From Methylocella tundrae (GTDB lineage Bacteria; Pseudomonadota; Alphaproteobacteria; Rhizobiales; Beijerinckiaceae), in contig NZ_CP139089.1 of NCBI RefSeq assembly GCF_038024855.1, positions 3,258,501-3,322,500 on the forward strand: a stretch of 64,000 nt of DNA, given 5' to 3'. Shown here piece after piece: positions 26,095 to 35,032 of this stretch. The notes beneath the pieces are model-generated. The model did not search any database, was not told the origin of the DNA, and saw only the letters and a list, made by a program, of their open reading frames with translations. Both the position numbers and the translations under genes were made by a program. The stretch's first letter is position 1. Each line of letters starts with the position of its first letter.

Positions 26095-29073
26095 ATGGCC
26101 AAAAAACCCATCGAAGTCGATGCGCTGAAGCACGCCGAGGCGAAGCGGAAGAATATTCCGACCGCCGAGTTCGAATCCGTCATGCGGGAGGAGGACAAGA
26201 CGCCGGTGCGGCTTGCCTATGAGCGGCGCAACCGCGATCTTGATCCGCAGCTTGTGTGGCGCGGCAAGGATGAGCAGGACTGGTCCGATCTCATCGTCTC
26301 GGCGCCGCCGCTCTATATTCAGGAGAAGGTGCACCCGAAGGTCATCATCGACGATCTGCGGTGCCACTCGAAAGCGCGGGCGGATGAGGCGGCGCCTCCG
26401 GCGCCCGATCTCTTCGCCGATTTCAACGGGCTGAAAGACAAGGAGGCGGCGACCGAGTTTTACCAGCACGATGCGCATTGGTCGAACCGGATGATCTCGG
26501 GCGATTCACTCTCCGTGATGGCGAGTCTGACCGAGCGCGAGGGGCTGCGCGGGCAGGTGCAGTGCATCTATTTCGATCCGCCCTATGGCATAAAATTCAA
26601 CTCGAATTTTCAGTGGTCCACGACTTCGCGCGACGTGAAGGATGGCGCAAAGGACCAGATCACCCGCGAGCCGGAACAGGTGCGCGCCTTCCGCGACACC
26701 TGGCGCGACGGCGTCCATTCCTATCTCACCTATCTGCGCGACCGGCTGACTGTTGCGCGTGACCTGTTGCATGAGAGCGGATCGATCTTCGTGCAGATCG
26801 GCGATGAGAATGTGCATCGGGTGCGAGCGCTGATGGATGAGGTGTTTGGAGAAAATAACTTTGTAAGTGAAATAGCGTTTTCGAAAACAACCGGACAAAC
26901 TAGCGATCTTCTCCCGACGTCCTATGACCTAATTATTTGGTATTCCAAGGAAAGAGAATCGGCAAAATTTCGGAAGATCCTCCGCGTAAAGACAGTTGGA
27001 GGCGAAGGTGCGGTGGTATACACTCAAATTGAGCATAATGATTTATCGCGCCGTCGTATGTCCAATGAAGAAATATCTAGCGGCATCTTTGACGGACGGG
27101 TTTTTGCGACTTCAGACATTCGAAGCCAGAGCGGAGGTAATGCGACGAGTTTTCCGGTAATTTTCGAGGGAAACGAATACCGTCCCGGCAAAGGATATTG
27201 GAAAACGGGCCCAATAGGTTTTGATCGTCTAGGAAAATCGAATCGAATTACTCTTGGCGGTTCGACAATCCGGTATGTCAGGTATTTTGACGACAATCCT
27301 ACTTTCAGCTTCACAAATTTTTGGGCTGATACAGGGACAGGTAGTTTCACTGACGAGAAGGTTTATGTCGTCCAAACGGGCACGAAGACCATTGAGCGCT
27401 GTATACTAATGGCTACCGACCCGGGCGACCTCGTGCTTGACCCAACCTGTGGCTCCGGCACCACCGCTTATGTCGCGGAGCAATGGGGTCGGCGCTGGAT
27501 CACAATCGATACAAGCCGCGTCGCCATCGCGCTTGCCCGTTCGCGTCTGATGGGCGCGCGCTATCCCTATTATCTCCTCGCCGATTCGCCCGAAGGCCAG
27601 CGCAAGGAAGGCGAGATCAGCCGCACGCCGCCGAAGACGGCGCCGACCCGCGGCGACATCCGCCATGGCTTCGTCTATGAGCGCGTGCCGCATATCACGC
27701 TGAAAAGCATCGCCAACAACGCCGAGATCGACGTGATCTGGGAGAGATGGCAGGAGACGCTCGAGCCGCTGCGTGCGCAATTGAACGCAGTGCTTGGCCG
27801 CAAACAACCATGGGAAGAATGGGAAATTCCCAGACAAGCCGGCGATCCCTGGAAGGCAGACGCGGCCTCATTGCACGCAAAACTCCGCGAAGCGATCGCC
27901 GCCGGTGATGTTGGCGAGAAATCGCAGAAGGTGCTCGCCCAACTCAACAGACTGCTCGGCCGTACCTACGCCTTCGCCACATTGCCCGCGGACGCCGTCG
28001 ACCCCTGGCCAAGCCCGGAAGCCATCGCAATCCACGGCAAATGGTGGGACGCCCGCATCGCCCGCCAGAAAGAAATCGACGCCTCGATCGCCGCCAAGGC
28101 CGAGTCGGAATATCTTTACGATAAGCCCTATATCGACAAGGACCGCATCCGCGTCGCCGGGCCCTTCACGGTCGAGAGCCTGTCGCCGCATCGCACGCTC
28201 GCGGTCGACTGGAACGACGAACTGATCGACATTCTTGACGCCGTCGAGGGCAAGCGCAAGCCGCCAGAAAGGGGCATCGACCGCGACGAAGCGATGACCG
28301 ACTTCGCCCAGATGATTCTCGAAAACCTCAAAGTCGCCGGCGTCCAGCAGGCGCATAAGGAAGACCGTATCGCCTTCACGAGCCTTACCGGCTGGCCCGG
28401 CAACTTCATCTGCGCCGAGGGCCTCTTCATGGAAGGCGATAAGCAGAAGCGCGCCGGAATTTTCATCGGTCCGGAATTTGGCACCGTGTCGCGTCCCGAT
28501 CTCGTCGCCGCCGCGCGCGAGGCGGGCGACGCGGGTTTCGATGCGCTCATCGCCTGCGCCTTCAACTATGACGCTCATTCCGCCGAGTTCGACAAGCTCG
28601 GCCGCGTGGCGGTGCTGAAAGCGCGCATGAACCCCGACCTTCATATGGGGACCGACCTCAAGGCCACCGGCGCCGGCAATCTCTTCGTCATCTTCGGCGA
28701 GCCCGACATCAGGATCGAGGACGCCGGAGACGGCATGATCCGAGTCAAGGTGTTCGGCGTCGATGTGTTCAAGCCGCAGACCGGCGAGGTGGTCTCCGAA
28801 GGCACCGACGGCATCGCGCTGTGGATGCTCGACACCGACTACAACGAGGAAAGCTTCTTCGTCCGCCACGCCTATTTCCTCGGCGCGAACGATCCCTACA
28901 AGGCGTTGAAAACGACGCTCAAAGCCGAGATCGACCCTGAAGCGTGGGAAAGCCTCTACAGCGACACGTCGCGCCCGTTCCCGAAGCCGGAATCCGGCCG
29001 CATCGCAGTGAAGGTCATCAACCATCTCGGGGATGAGGTGATGAAGGTGTTTGGAGTGGAGTTAGAAAAATGA
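26095..29073 (+). CDS. Type III DNA adenine methyltransferase, Mod subunit
   Basis: 992 aa. Methylates adenine in one strand of an asymmetric site and gives sequence recognition to Res. Motif IV DPPYGIKFNSNFQW is at about residue 161 and motif I LDPTCGSGTTAYVAEQW at about 445, the beta-class order. The part between them (about 253-440) is the target-recognition region and is much more AT-rich than the rest. The C-terminal ~480 residues are longer than in classic Mod and fit the large Mod proteins paired with BPTD_3080-type Res. Start ATG 26095 follows GGAGG; the open frame reaches 25933 only by overlapping dinD. Confidence 0.92.
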   Translation: MAKKPIEVDALKHAEAKRKNIPTAEFESVMREEDKTPVRLAYERRNRDLDPQLVWRGKDEQDWSDLIVSAPPLYIQEKVHPKVIIDDLRCHSKARADEAAPPAPDLFADFNGLKDKEAATEFYQHDAHWSNRMISGDSLSVMASLTEREGLRGQVQCIYFDPPYGIKFNSNFQWSTTSRDVKDGAKDQITREPEQVRAFRDTWRDGVHSYLTYLRDRLTVARDLLHESGSIFVQIGDENVHRVRALMDEVFGENNFVSEIAFSKTTGQTSDLLPTSYDLIIWYSKERESAKFRKILRVKTVGGEGAVVYTQIEHNDLSRRRMSNEEISSGIFDGRVFATSDIRSQSGGNATSFPVIFEGNEYRPGKGYWKTGPIGFDRLGKSNRITLGGSTIRYVRYFDDNPTFSFTNFWADTGTGSFTDEKVYVVQTGTKTIERCILMATDPGDLVLDPTCGSGTTAYVAEQWGRRWITIDTSRVAIALARSRLMGARYPYYLLADSPEGQRKEGEISRTPPKTAPTRGDIRHGFVYERVPHITLKSIANNAEIDVIWERWQETLEPLRAQLNAVLGRKQPWEEWEIPRQAGDPWKADAASLHAKLREAIAAGDVGEKSQKVLAQLNRLLGRTYAFATLPADAVDPWPSPEAIAIHGKWWDARIARQKEIDASIAAKAESEYLYDKPYIDKDRIRVAGPFTVESLSPHRTLAVDWNDELIDILDAVEGKRKPPERGIDRDEAMTDFAQMILENLKVAGVQQAHKEDRIAFTSLTGWPGNFICAEGLFMEGDKQKRAGIFIGPEFGTVSRPDLVAAAREAGDAGFDALIACAFNYDAHSAEFDKLGRVAVLKARMNPDLHMGTDLKATGAGNLFVIFGEPDIRIEDAGDGMIRVKVFGVDVFKPQTGEVVSEGTDGIALWMLDTDYNEESFFVRHAYFLGANDPYKALKTTLKAEIDPEAWESLYSDTSRPFPKPESGRIAVKVINHLGDEVMKVFGVELEK

Positions 29074-29651
29074 AAGGCTATAAAATCGTTCAATGGAACG
29101 ATGCTGTTTCAAAGGTATGTAACTCACGGGACAACCCTCTTTACAAAGAAGCCGGGCTACATTGGTCGCGGCCCACAATCTGGGCCAAGGAAGATTCCGA
29201 ACCAAGGTTCGATACCGAAAAGCCGTTCCTGTATTCGCTCGTTCGTAATCACGGTAAATCGCTCACGAAAGACCACATCGTGTATATCGGACTAACCACC
29301 GCTCCGAGAAGTCGCTTTGGGAATCACGAGACGGCGCACGAAATCGTCAAAAAAAATGGTCAGGTAAAGTTCAGCTATGCTCCAGTTGACTTCATCTCAG
29401 GGAAGAATCGCATCGAAAGGATTGGAAAGGCGCTTGAGGAAATCGAGCACCTGCTGATTTGGGCGGTGCGAAGCAAAGATATGTGTAATGAAAGAAAGTG
29501 CTTCACATTGCCTGGCATGGGCAAGAACGGGGGTAACGCCTGGCATATTTTTAATACGGGCTATCGCTTTTGCGGGCGAATGCCACGCGAAATCGTATTT
29601 CCTTGGATGATTGCAAAACTCGGCCGTGACAGGACGGCAAAGCCCCGATAA
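29070..29651 (+). CDS. Putative GIY-YIG-like nuclease-fold protein in the RM operon
   Basis: 193 aa, no firm family assignment. The segment HIVYIGLTTAPRSRFGNHETAH (here as Tyr-Ile-Gly, then Arg and His) followed by a helix with Glu-Glu-Ile-Glu-His at about 128-132 and a late GGNAWHIFNTG resembles a GIY-YIG core (Y-x-G-x-T, Arg, His, Glu, Asn). Codon use is more AT-rich than its neighbours. It overlaps mod by 4 bases (ATGA) and is 9 bases before the helicase gene, so it is an integral operon member. It could be an accessory nuclease or DNA-binding factor. Confidence 0.45.
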   Translation: MKGYKIVQWNDAVSKVCNSRDNPLYKEAGLHWSRPTIWAKEDSEPRFDTEKPFLYSLVRNHGKSLTKDHIVYIGLTTAPRSRFGNHETAHEIVKKNGQVKFSYAPVDFISGKNRIERIGKALEEIEHLLIWAVRSKDMCNERKCFTLPGMGKNGGNAWHIFNTGYRFCGRMPREIVFPWMIAKLGRDRTAKPR

Positions 29652-29660
29652 GGCCGCCAA

Positions 29661-31793
29661 ATGGACTTTCGCATCGCCGATACATTCACCGACAGCCTGG
29701 GGCGGCTCACGGCGCAGGAACAGAAGGCAGCAAAGACCACCGCCTTCGACCTGCAAATGAATCCGTCGGCGCCGGGCCTATCGTTCCACAAGCTCGACCG
29801 CGCTAAAGACACGAATTTCTGGTCCGTTCGCGTGAACGCGGACATCCGGCTGATCGTCCACCGAACGCCATCGAGCCTTTTGCTCACCTATGTCGATCAC
29901 CACGACGACGCCTATAAATGGGCCGAGCGCCGCAAGATCGAACGCCATCCGGCAACCGGCGCCATGCAACTGGTCGAGGTCCGCGAGCGCATCGAGGAAA
30001 TCGAGATCCTTAAGCCGAAAGTGATCGAAGCGCTGGCCCAAGCGGCAAAACCGAAGCTGTTCGACAATCTGCGCAAATTCGAACTCATGAGCTTCGGCGT
30101 GCCTGAGGAGTGGATCGCCGACGTCCGGACAGCCGATGAAGACAGCCTGTTCGATGTCATCAAACATTTGCCGCAGGAGGCGCAGGAGGCGCTGCTGAAG
30201 CTCGCCGTCGGCGAGCAGCCGGAGATTCCCGCAGCAGTTCCCAAGGCGCCTTATCAAAGCGCGGCGCCCCCGGCAGTGGAGAGCGCGCCCATATTGTTCG
30301 ATGCCGATGCTTTCGCGCATCCCGATGCGCAGCGCCGGTTTCGCCTGGTCAGCACCGCCGAAGAGCTGCAGCGCGCGCTCGACTACCCGTGGGAAAAATG
30401 GGCGGTCTTTTTGCACCCGGACCAGACCGCGCTCGTCGAACGCGACTATTCGGGTCCGGTTCGCGTCTCCGGTTCAGCGGGGACAGGCAAGACGATCGTC
30501 GCGCTCCATCGCGCGGTCTATCTTGCGCGCCAGAATCCGGCGGCGAAGGTCCTCCTTACGACCTTCTCCCATGCATTGGCGAACGCGCTCAAAAGGAAGA
30601 TTGACCAGCTCATCGGCAATGAGCCGCTCGTCGCGGAGCGAATCGTTGTGAAGTCGATTTCCGAGGTTGGCCATGATCTCTATGCGCGCGCCTTCGGCGA
30701 GCCCAGCATTGCTTCAGCCGATCTCATTCGATCGCTGCTGTCGCAAGCGGCATTGAGCGCAGATGGCGCGAAATTCTCGCCGCAGTTCCTGTTCGGCGAA
30801 TGGAGCGAGGTGGTCGACGCATGGAACCTCAAGAGCTGGGAAGCCTATTCGCAGGTTTCTCGCCTTGGCCGGAAGACCCGGCTCAGCGGCAAGCAGCGTG
30901 AAAAGCTTTGGGCGATTTTCGAGCTGGTTCGCGCTGGCCTTCGGGAGCGTGGTTCGGTTACCTGGGCTGACGTTTTCGGTTCACTTTCTGAGCGTCTCGC
31001 TGAGGGCGCGGACAGACCATACGATTTCGCGGTCGTCGACGAGGCGCAGGACATTGGCATTGCCGAAGCCCGTTTCTTCAGCGCACTTGGCGGCAATCGT
31101 CCCAACGCGTTGTTCTTCGCCGGCGACATCGGTCAGCGGATCTTCCAGCAGCCGTTTTCATGGAAATCCCTTGGGATCGACGTAAGGGGCCGTTCCCACA
31201 CCTTGCGCATCAATTACCGCACGTCGCACCAGATTCGCACCCACGCAGACCGGCTCCTGCCGTCATCGATCGCGGACGTCGACGGAAATTCTGAGAGCCG
31301 ACGAGGTACAGTCTCGGTCTTCAACGGGCCGACGCCCGGGGTGCGGATTTTTGATGACGCACGCGCGGAGCAGCAAGCCGTCGGGCACTGGATCGCAGAC
31401 CGTCTCAAAGAAGGATATCAGCCAAATGAGATCGGCGTCTTCGTCAGGTCGGAGGATCAATTGGTGCGCGCCCTCCAGGCCGTCAAGGCGGCTGGCGGCT
31501 CGGCGATCGAATTGACCGACGAAGTTGAGGCCAGCGCCGGCCACATCGGGATCAGCACCATGCATTTCGCGAAGGGCCTCGAGTTCCGCGCCGTCGCCGT
31601 CATGGCCTGCGACGAAGATGTGCTGCCGCTTCAGGAACGCATCGAGACGGTCACGGACGACGCCGACCTCGAGGAGGTCTATAATACGGAACGGCATCTA
31701 CTTTATGTTGCATGCACGCGGGCCAGAGATCAGCTTTTCGTCACGGGCATCGCTCCAGCGTCGGAGTTCCTTGGGGATTTCGCCGCGCGGTAA
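29661..31793 (+). CDS. RelE-like domain fused to UvrD/Rep-type helicase
   Basis: 710 aa. Residues 1-95 look like a RelE/ParE-superfamily fold: FHKLDRAKDTNFWSVRVNAD, RLIVHR and LTYVDHHDDAYKWAERR match the strand pattern of RelE/YafQ-like mRNA interferases. From about residue 255 an SF1 helicase follows: GSAGTGKTIVALHRAV (Walker A, about 270), VVDEAQDI (about 458), FAGDIGQRIF, RINYRTSHQIR, STMHFAKGLEFRAVAV and YVACTRARDQLF. Last gene of the RM operon. It may process DNA at restriction sites, and the RelE-like part may bind or cut RNA on the ribosome. Confidence 0.82.
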   Translation: MDFRIADTFTDSLGRLTAQEQKAAKTTAFDLQMNPSAPGLSFHKLDRAKDTNFWSVRVNADIRLIVHRTPSSLLLTYVDHHDDAYKWAERRKIERHPATGAMQLVEVRERIEEIEILKPKVIEALAQAAKPKLFDNLRKFELMSFGVPEEWIADVRTADEDSLFDVIKHLPQEAQEALLKLAVGEQPEIPAAVPKAPYQSAAPPAVESAPILFDADAFAHPDAQRRFRLVSTAEELQRALDYPWEKWAVFLHPDQTALVERDYSGPVRVSGSAGTGKTIVALHRAVYLARQNPAAKVLLTTFSHALANALKRKIDQLIGNEPLVAERIVVKSISEVGHDLYARAFGEPSIASADLIRSLLSQAALSADGAKFSPQFLFGEWSEVVDAWNLKSWEAYSQVSRLGRKTRLSGKQREKLWAIFELVRAGLRERGSVTWADVFGSLSERLAEGADRPYDFAVVDEAQDIGIAEARFFSALGGNRPNALFFAGDIGQRIFQQPFSWKSLGIDVRGRSHTLRINYRTSHQIRTHADRLLPSSIADVDGNSESRRGTVSVFNGPTPGVRIFDDARAEQQAVGHWIADRLKEGYQPNEIGVFVRSEDQLVRALQAVKAAGGSAIELTDEVEASAGHIGISTMHFAKGLEFRAVAVMACDEDVLPLQERIETVTDDADLEEVYNTERHLLYVACTRARDQLFVTGIAPASEFLGDFAAR

Positions 31794-32012
31794 CCGCCGT
31801 GCATACAGGATGTTGCGGCATGTCTACAAAAAAGCGTTGGGCGAATCAGCGGCGCGGAAGGCGACTCCGGGGGTTGGAGGAGTGCGGCCCCGTGCGAGGT
31901 GATCTCCGCGGCGCACAGTGAGCGACGCCATCAAGCTCGCGCGTTTCTGACCACGACGGCCTTCGGCTCGCTTTCGCGCTCCGGCACAGATCAATCATTT
32001 GGCTCGACCGGC

Positions 32013-34217
32013 TTAGTTTGGCGGGCGTTGAACCTGCTCGCCTCTGATTGCCGCTCCGAAAAGACGACTGACGTCGTTGCTCTGCACTGGCGGCGCCAGC
32101 ATGTGGCGAGACAACTTGCGTTTGATCTCAAGAAGATCATCGAGCGTGTGATCGAACGACTCGTCGCCGAAAACCGGATGGCGTGCAATCGGCACATGGA
32201 TCGTGACTTCACGATCCTGCCCAATGCGATAGACCCGATCGTTGCATTGGTCTTCGACAGCAGGATTCCACCAGCGGCTAAGATGGATGACATGGTTTGC
32301 AGCCGTGATCGTCAGCCCGACCCCCGCCGCGCGCGGCGACAGCAGTAGGAGATCAAAACCTTTCCCGCCATCCTGAAACCGATCTACGACGGCCTGCCTC
32401 TTCTTTCCGGGCGTTCCGCCGTTGATAACGTCGGGCGGCTTTGAGAGGCCTAAAAGCTGCGGAACCGCTGCGGCAAGAGTCTTTTGTATCTCAAGATCTT
32501 CGATGAACACAATCGCTTTCTCGGATGCGCTCCTGATTGAATGCAGCAATTCGATAGTCTTAGACAGGCGTGCCGAAGCGGCAATCCACCGCCGCACCGA
32601 ATGCGCGTCATAAGAGTCGACATTTTGCGCACCGGTTGGATGTAGTGAAATGCTGCGAAGGGCATGCACGACTTTCAGCATCCCCGCAGGATCGCCTTTG
32701 CCTTTTCGGGCCTCCGCGACGGCGGCGTCATACGCTTCCGATTGAATGCTGGGCATCGGCGTCGGATATTTCTTGACGTTCTTCTTTGGCAGGCCGACGA
32801 GGATTTCCTCTTTCATCCGTCGAAGCATGACGGCGGGTCCTTCGCGGAATGGCGCCTCAAGCCTAACTTTCAGCATCTTCAACGCCGCGGGGTCTTCGCC
32901 GCCATACTCGGCTGAAAAATTCTTGAGGTCGCCAAGATATCCAGGCGCAATCCGGTCCATGACGCACCACAGATCCTCGATTCGGTTTTCGATCGGCGTA
33001 CCAGTGAGCCCGATAACGAAATCCGCATGCATCGCCTTCGCGCTCTGGGTGTTGATGGTGCCGGGAGATTTAACCTTTTGCATCTCATCGAACACAATCA
33101 CCGAGAAGAACACGCGCGCAAAAGCGCGATGATTATCCGCGAGCGTCTCATAGGTTGTCAGGATCCAATCCGCGCTAGTCAGCGCGCCAATCTCCAGAGC
33201 GTCCTCTGGTGACCATTGCGCGCCCTTCGGGCGTTTGAGCTTCACGAGACTGCTTCCGAAAGCCTCGACGCAGGTTCCGAGCGCATGCTGCGCGAGGTGT
33301 CGGACCGACTCAGCGACCCAGTTCGTGAGCAGCGCCGTCGGCGCGACGATCAAGATGGGCCGCTTCGTCGGTGGTTCGGCGCGACCAGACGCAAGTTCGT
33401 TGCGCCGGATCCATGCGAGGAACAGGAGCGCCTGTAAGGTTTTACCGAGACCCATATCGTCTGCGAGGAGCACGCCAGGCCAACCTGCGCTCCAGGTCTT
33501 CACCAGCCAGTCGAATCCTTCGAGCTGATGCGGCTGCGGCGTCGTTGCGCCGAGTGCTTGATGCGGAAGGTCCCGCGCGATACGTGCCCCCCGTCTAGGG
33601 TGGACTAACTCGTAATCGAGCCCGTCGATGTTCGTCTTGATCAGAAGGACCAGATCATCGCCGGAAGCCGGATCCTCTGGCGCCGCTGATGGATCTCCTG
33701 CCTGGTTCGCGTTATCGGCCGCATCGGCAGGCGGCTGCGCTCTGTCGGGGTTAAAAGTTCCATATAGCGCTTCGGCTTCGCGAACGGCTTGCTCGACGAC
33801 ATCAACCGAGTGCCGTTCGCCCTGCACCTCGATGTCAGCCTCGCCGGCCTGCCGCGCGGCGGCGCAGTTTTGCTTGAGAGTCGTAATGCTGTCTGGAGTC
33901 ATGGCGATCTGGCGCGAGCCGACCCAAATGGGGAAGCTTTCCGGCAGCCATTGCCCGGACTTGCGTGTGAGCCACGCAAGGGCGGGCGGCTCCCACAACC
34001 CGAGCTCAAGAACTCGATCCGAATACTGGGCCGTTTCGACGAAGAGACTGGCAGCCGCCTCCTCTTCAGCCGCGCCGAGAGCCTCGGCGATCGCCGCCCG
34101 CGGATTTTTCATGAATTCCCGGCGCTCATCTTTCGAGGCCGCCTGCTTCCGGCGGACGACATCGAGAGCGATCTTGAGGTCCGGGTCGATGACAAGGTAG
34201 GTATTGCGCGCAAGCAC
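32013..34217 (-). CDS. zorD: Zorya ZorD: SNF2 helicase part (downstream of frameshift)
   Basis: 734 aa from GTG 34217. Residues about 230-710 are an SNF2/SWI2 helicase: LLADDMGLGKTLQALLFL (Walker A), VIVFDEMQKVKSPG (DEAH-like), GLTGTPIENR, PRAAGVGLTITAANHVIHL and QCNDRVYRIGQDREV. The N-terminal part YLVIDPDLKIALDVVRRKQ...ERREFMKNPRAAI matches the DUF3670/ZorD-type region before the motor. Protein-like sequence continues upstream in this frame (TPELDARFIEQSAGPTRDAY) without any ATG, GTG or TTG, up to the end of the preceding open frame, so this is the second half of one gene whose frame changed by -1 near 34280. In type I Zorya, ZorD is the DNA-attacking effector. Confidence 0.8.
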   Translation of the reverse strand: MLARNTYLVIDPDLKIALDVVRRKQAASKDERREFMKNPRAAIAEALGAAEEEAAASLFVETAQYSDRVLELGLWEPPALAWLTRKSGQWLPESFPIWVGSRQIAMTPDSITTLKQNCAAARQAGEADIEVQGERHSVDVVEQAVREAEALYGTFNPDRAQPPADAADNANQAGDPSAAPEDPASGDDLVLLIKTNIDGLDYELVHPRRGARIARDLPHQALGATTPQPHQLEGFDWLVKTWSAGWPGVLLADDMGLGKTLQALLFLAWIRRNELASGRAEPPTKRPILIVAPTALLTNWVAESVRHLAQHALGTCVEAFGSSLVKLKRPKGAQWSPEDALEIGALTSADWILTTYETLADNHRAFARVFFSVIVFDEMQKVKSPGTINTQSAKAMHADFVIGLTGTPIENRIEDLWCVMDRIAPGYLGDLKNFSAEYGGEDPAALKMLKVRLEAPFREGPAVMLRRMKEEILVGLPKKNVKKYPTPMPSIQSEAYDAAVAEARKGKGDPAGMLKVVHALRSISLHPTGAQNVDSYDAHSVRRWIAASARLSKTIELLHSIRSASEKAIVFIEDLEIQKTLAAAVPQLLGLSKPPDVINGGTPGKKRQAVVDRFQDGGKGFDLLLLSPRAAGVGLTITAANHVIHLSRWWNPAVEDQCNDRVYRIGQDREVTIHVPIARHPVFGDESFDHTLDDLLEIKRKLSRHMLAPPVQSNDVSRLFGAAIRGEQVQRPPN

Positions 34218-34276
34218 ATAGGCGTCCCGCGTTGGACCTGCGGATTGCTCGATAAACCTTGCGTCGAGTTCGGGCG

Positions 34277-35032
34277 TTAAAAGCGCATCCGCCCTTTCAT
34301 CGCGCGCGCATCGGAAGCGGGGGCCTCCCCCTCCGCTTCGGTCACGGGCGCGTCATCCTCAAGCGATGACGCCTTCGACCGCGACATGAGTATGGGACGA
34401 AAGGCCGGTCCGCCGCCCGTCTCGCGGCATTCGAGGGAGAAGGCGCCAGCCTGGAAGATCGTCAGGCCCGCAAGATAATCATCGCTGCTTACGTCGGCGC
34501 TGGTCGTCTGCCTGAGCGCGTCCTGCACCGGGCCCCACGCCTTGATGCGCTGATCCTGCTCCGTCCCTTGCGAGGCATTGAAGCCGTCGACGGCCTCCAT
34601 CAATGCGAAGAGCTGCCGGGAAAGCCGCCCTTCGTCGGAGCCCCATTTAAGAAACGCTCCAATGCGCTGAGGGATAATGACCCGTAGATTGCGATCGAAC
34701 CAGCGCACGCGGATCAGGCTTTCCCTCTGTTCGACCCGGCCCTCGAAGGCCAGGTTAGCGGAAAGCGAAGCGACCGGCGGTAGCCCGATGGCGTCGGCGA
34801 TCATGGAGTTTAATCGCGCGGCGACCGAGTGCGGCAGTAGGAGAGCGCAATCCAAAGCCATCGCTTCGTCGCGATCGAGTAGATCCTGGAGATGGATAGC
34901 GGCGACCCTTTCGCGTCCTTCCGATTGCGCCCATTCTTCGATCGGAGCGGGACGCCACGAGAGGACGGACTTGCGAAGCCAGGCGATTTCGATGCCTTTA
35001 GGTGTGATCGAAGTTTTGAAGCGCAGCTTCAT
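34277..35032 (-). CDS. zorD: Zorya ZorD: N-terminal part (upstream of frameshift)
   Basis: 251 aa from ATG 35032, overlapping the zorC stop by 4 bases (ATGA). It begins MKLRFKTSITPKGIEIAWLRKS and has no catalytic motif; its helical N-terminal fold corresponds to the region ahead of the SNF2 motor in ZorD. It ends GRMRF then TAA at 34277-34279. Together with the 734-aa downstream part (plus about 20 residues between), the total of about 1,000-1,030 residues matches a normal ZorD. I see no classical slippery heptamer, only CTTTTAA at the junction. Confidence 0.7.
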   Translation of the reverse strand: MKLRFKTSITPKGIEIAWLRKSVLSWRPAPIEEWAQSEGRERVAAIHLQDLLDRDEAMALDCALLLPHSVAARLNSMIADAIGLPPVASLSANLAFEGRVEQRESLIRVRWFDRNLRVIIPQRIGAFLKWGSDEGRLSRQLFALMEAVDGFNASQGTEQDQRIKAWGPVQDALRQTTSADVSSDDYLAGLTIFQAGAFSLECRETGGGPAFRPILMSRSKASSLEDDAPVTEAEGEAPASDARAMKGRMRF

